DNA of 10,788 nucleotides from Cytophagales bacterium. Its GTDB lineage: Bacteria > Bacteroidota > Bacteroidia > Cytophagales > Cyclobacteriaceae. Positions 7,588-10,788 of the stretch are shown here, one piece after another; positions within the stretch are counted from its first letter, which is position 1, and each line of letters opens with the position of its first letter. A model generated the notes under the pieces. It was not told the origin of the DNA. It saw only the letters and a list, made by a program, of their open reading frames with translations, and searched no databases. A program made the position numbers and the translations under genes. The stretch lies in the NCBI GenBank assembly GCA_003500135.1, contig DNTA01000277.1, positions 1 through 10,788 of the forward strand, written 5' to 3'.

Positions 7588-7828
7588 ATTGAAAAAGGCT
7601 AAAGCTATAATATAGTTTTACAAAGCGATAATTGAAATCTGATGGCTAATATACTATATATTTTCCATTTATTCAGGGGTATAAAAACACCATATCATCA
7701 GTATAAATCAATGACTTATAAACAAAAGTAGGTGAAATACGTACCTATGGGGTGTTTTAAACAGTTAAATGTTGTTTTTTGTGGTTTTTTGTTTTTCGGT
7801 CAACAATTCATTTTTGAAGATGAAATCA
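7574..7828. other. Intergenic region upstream of the kinase gene
   Basis: This stretch of 255 bp lies between the small barrel-protein gene and the kinase gene, both on the minus strand. It contains the kinase -7 element and a T/G-rich low-complexity tract at about 7769-7798 made of repeated GTTTTTT and GGTTTTTT units. I see no GC-rich hairpin with a T-tract to terminate the barrel-protein transcript, so read-through into the kinase gene is possible. No small gene is convincing. Confidence 0.5.
7723..7730 (-). promoter_or_regulatory. Bacteroidota -7 element for the kinase gene
   Basis: The minus strand reads TACTTTTG, an exact match to TAnnTTTG. No clear TTG is seen at the -33 position. Transcription would start near 7716, giving a leader of about 143 nt before the kinase ATG. 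An octamer match alone can occur by chance in AT-rich DNA, so confidence is moderate. Confidence 0.35.
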
Positions 7829-8425
7829 TCAGAAAGTAAGACCAAAAGAAATGGCCAACCTGTTTTTGCTATGTGCTTCTTCATATTCAATCCCTGAGCC
7901 CCACCAGGTAGACTGCGAGTAATTTCTGAAGAAGTTGAACCGGTAATAATGCAGTCCTATGGTTAGTTGGTTTTGATCATTAAGTTTAAAGGGAACAGTA
8001 ATGCCCATTTTAACAGCCCAACTACCACTAACCTCATGCTCTGAGCTCCATTCCGGTTGATCAATTTCACCAATCGTAAAGTTGTGCCCGATACCCCCGT
8101 AAATTACCGGAAAAACACTTTTATCTGACAGTTTAAAACCAACCAGGGCAAGTATAGGCAAAAGGTCAGGCGAATTACGATCCATAAAGAAATAACCGGT
8201 TTCCAATCCGGTCGAAAATCTCGAATTCAGTCCGTACATTGTTTGCCATGATAAAATTCCTTTCGCTTTATGCTCATTGCTCAAAGAAATTCCCACGCTT
8301 GCCGTATGAGCCCATTTTTTATTTGTCACATAAACCTGATCCTGGGCGATAGCCAATAAATGGCTTGCGCTCAGGATTAAAGCGCATAAAACTGTGTAAT
8401 ATGATTTATATGGCCGGTTCATCAT
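7829..8425 (-). CDS. Small outer membrane beta-barrel-like protein
   Basis: I do not recognise a named family. The 198-residue product has a signal peptide (hydrophobic VLCALILSASHLLAIA, likely cleavage before Gln28). Alternating polar/aromatic strands follow, separated by short turns: for example FSTGLETGYFF, VFPVIYGGIGHNFTIGE, SWAVKMGITVPF and NQLTIGLHYYRFNFF. It ends in AISFGLTF, with the C-terminal phenylalanine typical of proteins inserted by the BAM complex. This fits a small 8- to 10-stranded outer membrane barrel. Its start codon lies inside the end of the upstream lipoprotein gene (20-bp overlap, different frame), so the two are almost certainly co-transcribed and probably translationally coupled. 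A second ATG follows immediately (8422) and could be the true start. Confidence 0.75.
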   Translation of the reverse strand: MMNRPYKSYYTVLCALILSASHLLAIAQDQVYVTNKKWAHTASVGISLSNEHKAKGILSWQTMYGLNSRFSTGLETGYFFMDRNSPDLLPILALVGFKLSDKSVFPVIYGGIGHNFTIGEIDQPEWSSEHEVSGSWAVKMGITVPFKLNDQNQLTIGLHYYRFNFFRNYSQSTWWGSGIEYEEAHSKNRLAISFGLTF

Positions 8426-9677
8426 TGATTTTTATATGACTCAACTGCCTGAATTTTCCTTTTTCTGAAATATCAAACTGATACAAACCATCCGATCCGA
8501 TCATGATCAGTAAATCACCGATAGGTATAACATCGTAGGCATGAAAATTCTTTATATGCGACAATTGGTTCTGGTCTATTTTATCGGGTTCTTCGTAGTC
8601 GAACCATTTCAGTCCGTATTTACCTTCACAAATAAACAGATCGTGATTTCTGATGCCCAGCCCGTGCGGGTGTTTCATTTGGTAGGTATACAATAATTTT
8701 GGCGCTGTTAGGTCTTTAATATCAATTACTTCCAATTGGTTTGAAAAATCTGTTCGGCATAAATTACCATCGCGTAAAGTAACAAAAGCCAGTGAATCGT
8801 TAGCAACAACCGGATCGCAACTGAAGATGTGCTCATATACACTTAGCTGAACCGGAGTGGTGGGGTTTTGGACATCGTAAATGTACATACCACTCTGAGA
8901 ACCAATAAAAATTTTGTCCTTAAAAGGAAAAATGGTTTCAATGCCCCAGTTTATGTAAACTTCATTGATGAGTTCAGGCGATGTTCCATCTTCCAAATCA
9001 AAAATATACATATTGCTGTCATCAATTGTAAATAGATGCCCCTTATTTATGGTAAATCGCGCCATCGAGCCGCCTATTCCGGTGGAGTTTGCGTCGAAAG
9101 AACCGGCCTCAAGGGTTGCAAAATCAGTTCTTACAAAAAGTCTGTCGTCCTGAAAAAAGAAGTTTTGATTGTTGTCCACTTTCTCTACTACTTCCTTTTC
9201 AACCCAATCTACCAAATAGCCCATTTTGTCATCTACAAAAATTTCATTGACAGTTTTCGCAAAAACATCTTCAGACCGATGCATTAATTGTATGTTAGTG
9301 GGGTCGGAAATATCAAGCGCCAGCAGATCGGCGAATGAGTTGGCGTACATGATAGTGCCCTGAACGGCCAGATCGGTGTTGCCAGGAATATTTACAAATG
9401 ATAGCGGAATTGGATTTTCCGGATTGGTGTTGTCAAAAAGATGAATCCCCTTGTTGGGTTCTGAAATAAAAAGATATCCGTCTTTCCAGTAAATCTTCCC
9501 GGACTCCGCAATTTCAACAGGAGGAAGGATTTCAAAGGATGATCTGGCTTCTGCGGCAGTCATGATCACGGGTTCCATCGCGACATAGGTCCTGGTAGTG
9601 GTCACATCATCAGAGCAACCCCAAAAAAGCGCTACAGCTGCTACGATACCGATTAGTGTAATAATTGTTTTTTTCAT
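8406..9677 (-). CDS. LVIVD-repeat beta-propeller lipoprotein
   Basis: I chose the internal ATG at 9677 (423 aa) over the one at 9710, because it gives a standard lipoprotein signal peptide: MKKTIITLIGIVAAVALFWG then Cys21. The residues after the cysteine are Ser-Asp-Asp; acidic residues here resemble the Bacteroidota surface-export signal, so exposure on the cell surface is possible (inference). The mature protein contains repeated units of about 40-50 residues in the LVIVD style (Y-aliphatic-aliphatic-D-aliphatic-x-N/D-P-x-x-P), for example GIHLFDNTNPENPIPL, LLALDISDPTNIQL, MYIYDVQNPTTPVQL and LEVIDIKDLTAPKLL, predicting a beta-propeller. No catalytic residues are recognisable; a binding or scaffold role is likely. 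It overlaps the downstream barrel-protein gene by 20 bp and diverges from another barrel-protein gene. Confidence 0.88.
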   Translation of the reverse strand: MKKTIITLIGIVAAVALFWGCSDDVTTTRTYVAMEPVIMTAAEARSSFEILPPVEIAESGKIYWKDGYLFISEPNKGIHLFDNTNPENPIPLSFVNIPGNTDLAVQGTIMYANSFADLLALDISDPTNIQLMHRSEDVFAKTVNEIFVDDKMGYLVDWVEKEVVEKVDNNQNFFFQDDRLFVRTDFATLEAGSFDANSTGIGGSMARFTINKGHLFTIDDSNMYIFDLEDGTSPELINEVYINWGIETIFPFKDKIFIGSQSGMYIYDVQNPTTPVQLSVYEHIFSCDPVVANDSLAFVTLRDGNLCRTDFSNQLEVIDIKDLTAPKLLYTYQMKHPHGLGIRNHDLFICEGKYGLKWFDYEEPDKIDQNQLSHIKNFHAYDVIPIGDLLIMIGSDGLYQFDISEKGKFRQLSHIKINDEPAI

Positions 9678-9811
9678 GGTGTGTCTGTCTTTTTTTCTTA
9701 AGACACGCAATTATTTAAAAGCGTTGGAACATATTGGGTATTTAATGAAATGCGATGCAACTTAGTGCGATAAATTTGTATCTTACTTTTAAATATCAAC
9801 AACTGTCAACT
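9678..9811. promoter_or_regulatory. Divergent promoter region between lipoprotein and barrel genes
   Basis: This 134-bp region must carry promoters for both directions. On the plus strand TAAATTTG (9771-9778) is an exact -7 match. In the leader of the minus-strand gene a 6-bp inverted repeat, GTGTCT (9681-9686) and AGACAC (9701-9706), encloses a 14-nt T-rich loop immediately upstream of the ATG. I found no exact -7 element for the minus-strand gene. Confidence 0.45.
9771..9778 (+). promoter_or_regulatory. -7 element for the rightward barrel-protein gene
   Basis: TAAATTTG matches TAnnTTTG exactly. Transcription would begin near 9785, about 27 nt before the ATG at 9812. Because this lies downstream of the alternative ATG at 9755, it also supports the later start. 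No good TTG is seen at -33. Confidence 0.45.
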
Positions 9812-10474
9812 ATGAAATCATTAATTATTTCTATTTTATTTCTGCTGTCTGTTCCTGCGATGGCTCAAAGTGACCGTTTCTATACCACTTCAGGTGGCGA
9901 ATGGATATTTAGTTTTGCAGACTTAACAATCGATGGTGAGCAACAGGGATCCGTTTTGAGGTGGTCGCCTGTATTTAATTTACATACCTATGTCCATCGC
10001 GATTTTTCTGACAACTTCGGGGTTTATTCGGGCCTGGGTTTTAGAAATGTAGGATTTATTGCTGATGTACCTGGCAGTGATGACATTCGAAAAAAATTCA
10101 GGACATACAATGTGGGCATCCCTATCGGGATTAAAATTGGCAGAATGAACAGTTCATTTTTTCATTTTGGATATGAATTTGAGGTACCTTTTAATTACAA
10201 GGAAAAGACATTCGAGAATGAGCGAAAAACAGATAAGTTCAATGTTTGGTTCAGTGGTCGTACCCCTACTTTTTACCATTCTCTGCACGCGGGAATTCAA
10301 TTTTACAGAGGCGCCAATCTGGTATTTCGATATTACCTCACCAACTTTTTCAATAAGGGATTTACGGAAACCGTAGATGGGGAAAGAAAACAACCCTATG
10401 AAAACTTTGATGCGAACGTATTTTATTTCGGCTTAAGCTTTAACCTTATGAAAGACCGAAGCTTTATTTATTGA
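9812..10474 (+). CDS. Outer membrane beta-barrel-like protein
   Basis: The 220-residue product starts with a clear signal peptide (MKSLIISILFLLSVPAMA|Q). I therefore use the ATG at 9812, not 9755. The mature part shows alternating beta-strand pattern with aromatic girdles: NFGVYSGLGFRNVGFI, RTYNVGIPIGIKIG, FFHFGYEFEVPFNY, SLHAGIQFYRG, LVFRYYLTNFF and VFYFGLSFNL. The strand RTYNVGIPIGIKIG resembles the conserved block of Bacteroidota OMP_b-brl-type porin-like proteins. The end (MKDRSFIY) extends a few residues past the last strand. It is divergent from the LVIVD lipoprotein gene and shares no obvious sequence with the small barrel protein encoded beyond it. Exact function is unknown. A strong hairpin lies 20 bp after the stop codon. 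Confidence 0.8.
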   Translation: MKSLIISILFLLSVPAMAQSDRFYTTSGGEWIFSFADLTIDGEQQGSVLRWSPVFNLHTYVHRDFSDNFGVYSGLGFRNVGFIADVPGSDDIRKKFRTYNVGIPIGIKIGRMNSSFFHFGYEFEVPFNYKEKTFENERKTDKFNVWFSGRTPTFYHSLHAGIQFYRGANLVFRYYLTNFFNKGFTETVDGERKQPYENFDANVFYFGLSFNLMKDRSFIY

Positions 10475-10494
10475 TGCGTTAGCTTTTCTTTTAA

Positions 10495-10543
10495 ACCCTT
10501 GTCAGCTTTTTATGTCTAAGGACAAAAAAATGAGGACAAGGGT
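10495..10543 (+). terminator. Compound hairpin, probable terminator of the barrel-protein gene
   Basis: A perfect 9-bp outer stem (ACCCTTGTC at 10495-10503, GACAAGGGT at 10535-10543) encloses an inner hairpin. The inner stem is TTTTT/AAAAA (10507-10511 with 10526-10530), one A-A mismatch, then TGTC/GACA closing on the loop TAAG (10517-10520). It starts 20 bp after the barrel-protein stop codon, where a terminator is expected. What follows is ATTTATTTAT rather than a clean T-tract, so termination or 3'-end protection is likely but not certain. The 26-codon ORF starting at 10530 begins inside it. Confidence 0.55.
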
Positions 10544-10610
10544 ATTTATTTATCTGCTTATTTTGGCGATCTTCTATTTGTACTGCAGCGAACAGTTACT
10601 GCTGTTTTAG
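10530..10610 (+). CDS. Possible 26-residue lipoprotein-signal-like peptide
   Basis: A 26-codon ORF begins at an ATG inside the compound hairpin. The product has a basic start (M-R-T-R), a hydrophobic core VFIYLLILAIFYLY, then Cys19-Ser-Glu-Gln and a short hydrophobic tail LLLF. The pattern basic / hydrophobic / Cys-Ser-Glu is that of a Bacteroidota lipoprotein signal peptide, but with only eight residues including and after the cysteine. It could be a real micro-lipoprotein, a small membrane peptide, the relic of a broken lipoprotein gene, or chance. No ribosome-binding site is visible, and the start codon would be buried in RNA structure. Confidence 0.25.
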   Translation: MRTRVFIYLLILAIFYLYCSEQLLLF

Positions 10611-10788
10611 AAGTTTATTGGATCAATTTTGGATTTATCTTAATGAAAATCAGAGGGTTAAATATTCATACCCCAATATTTCAAATCACGCGGGCCCGGG
10701 GAATAAACTTCAGGTATTTACATCAATTGTTTTCCCGGTTTGAGAAATGTCAAACCTGGATCATGTATTAGGATTTGTCATGAAAGCC
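10611..10788. other. Non-coding right end with hairpin and possible gene start
   Basis: I see no supported gene in these 178 bp. There is a GC-rich patch (CGCGGGCCCGGGG, 10689-10701) in otherwise AT-rich DNA. A hairpin lies at 10734-10759. At 10780 an ATG opens a frame (M-K-A) that runs off the edge, preceded by AGGATTTG; this might be the start of the next gene but cannot be judged from three codons. Confidence 0.4.
10734..10759. repeat. Inverted repeat / hairpin near the right edge
   Basis: GGTTTGA (10737-10743) and TCAAACC (10750-10756) form a perfect 7-bp stem around a 6-nt loop. It extends by a further two C-G pairs (10734-10735 with 10758-10759) beyond one mismatch. Neither strand shows a T-tract after it, so an intrinsic terminator is not clear. 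It might be a protein-binding palindrome for the gene that may start at 10780, or a structural 3'-end element. The repeat itself is certain, the role is not. Confidence 0.4.

Noticed and set aside
7580..7736. Inverted copies TTCACCTA (7580-7587) and TAGGTGAA (7729-7736) at the two ends of the kinase leader.
   Set aside because: The upstream copy overlaps the predicted -7 element and would not be transcribed from that promoter, so the two cannot pair in RNA. An 8-bp match at this distance may be chance.
7769..7798. Repeated GTTTTTT / GGTTTTTT tract considered as a terminator or a repeat array.
   Set aside because: The T-runs are on the plus strand, while both neighbouring genes are on the minus strand, and there is no preceding hairpin. 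The units are irregular, so it is simple low-complexity DNA.
10643..10771. A 42-codon plus-strand ORF starting M-K-I-R-G-L-N-I-H.
   Set aside because: No recognisable motif, signal or ribosome-binding site. It runs through the GC-rich patch and the hairpin at 10734-10759, and its mixed composition looks like chance reading of non-coding DNA.

Overview
The window looks like a chromosomal segment from a Bacteroidota (formerly Bacteroidetes) bacterium, most likely a marine or soil Cytophagales-type lineage. The phylum call is firm: there is a SusC/RagA-type TonB-dependent receptor, a TPR-containing sensor histidine kinase, a Bacteroidota-style lipoprotein signal, AT-rich DNA, almost no Shine-Dalgarno sequences, and several exact matches to the Bacteroidota -7 promoter element TAnnTTTG. 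The order is a guess from protein style only.

Left part (1-4562): a minus-strand susC-like gene reads off the left edge, and the first codons of what is probably its susD partner are just visible at 1-19. A 493-bp divergent intergenic region separates it from a plus-strand LacI-family regulator. That region holds a -7 element for susC, a leader hairpin, and two closely spaced LacI-type operator-like sites sharing a 9-bp direct repeat. Together this looks like the regulatory edge of a polysaccharide or oligosaccharide utilisation locus. The substrate cannot be read from this window, because the glycoside hydrolases would lie beyond the left edge.

Middle (4563-7828): a late lipid A (LpxL/HtrB-type) acyltransferase follows the regulator with its own -7 element almost at the start codon. 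It converges on, and overlaps by 10 bp, a minus-strand TPR histidine kinase that has no response regulator next to it here. A 255-bp non-coding leader precedes the kinase.

Right part (7829-10788): a minus-strand pair with a 20-bp gene overlap encodes a beta-propeller (LVIVD-repeat) lipoprotein and a small outer-membrane beta-barrel protein. A second, divergently transcribed small outer-membrane barrel protein follows. The three look like an uncharacterised cell-envelope set; linking them functionally is inference. The last 314 bp have no established gene. They hold a 49-nt compound hairpin, a 26-codon ORF resembling a bare lipoprotein signal peptide whose start codon lies inside that hairpin, a second hairpin, and a possible gene start at the very edge.

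I saw no tRNA, rRNA, CRISPR array, insertion sequence or phage gene. Most of the window is ordinary Bacteroidota chromosome. The items most worth a second look are the tandem operator, the hairpin plus micro-ORF, and the lipoprotein/barrel module.
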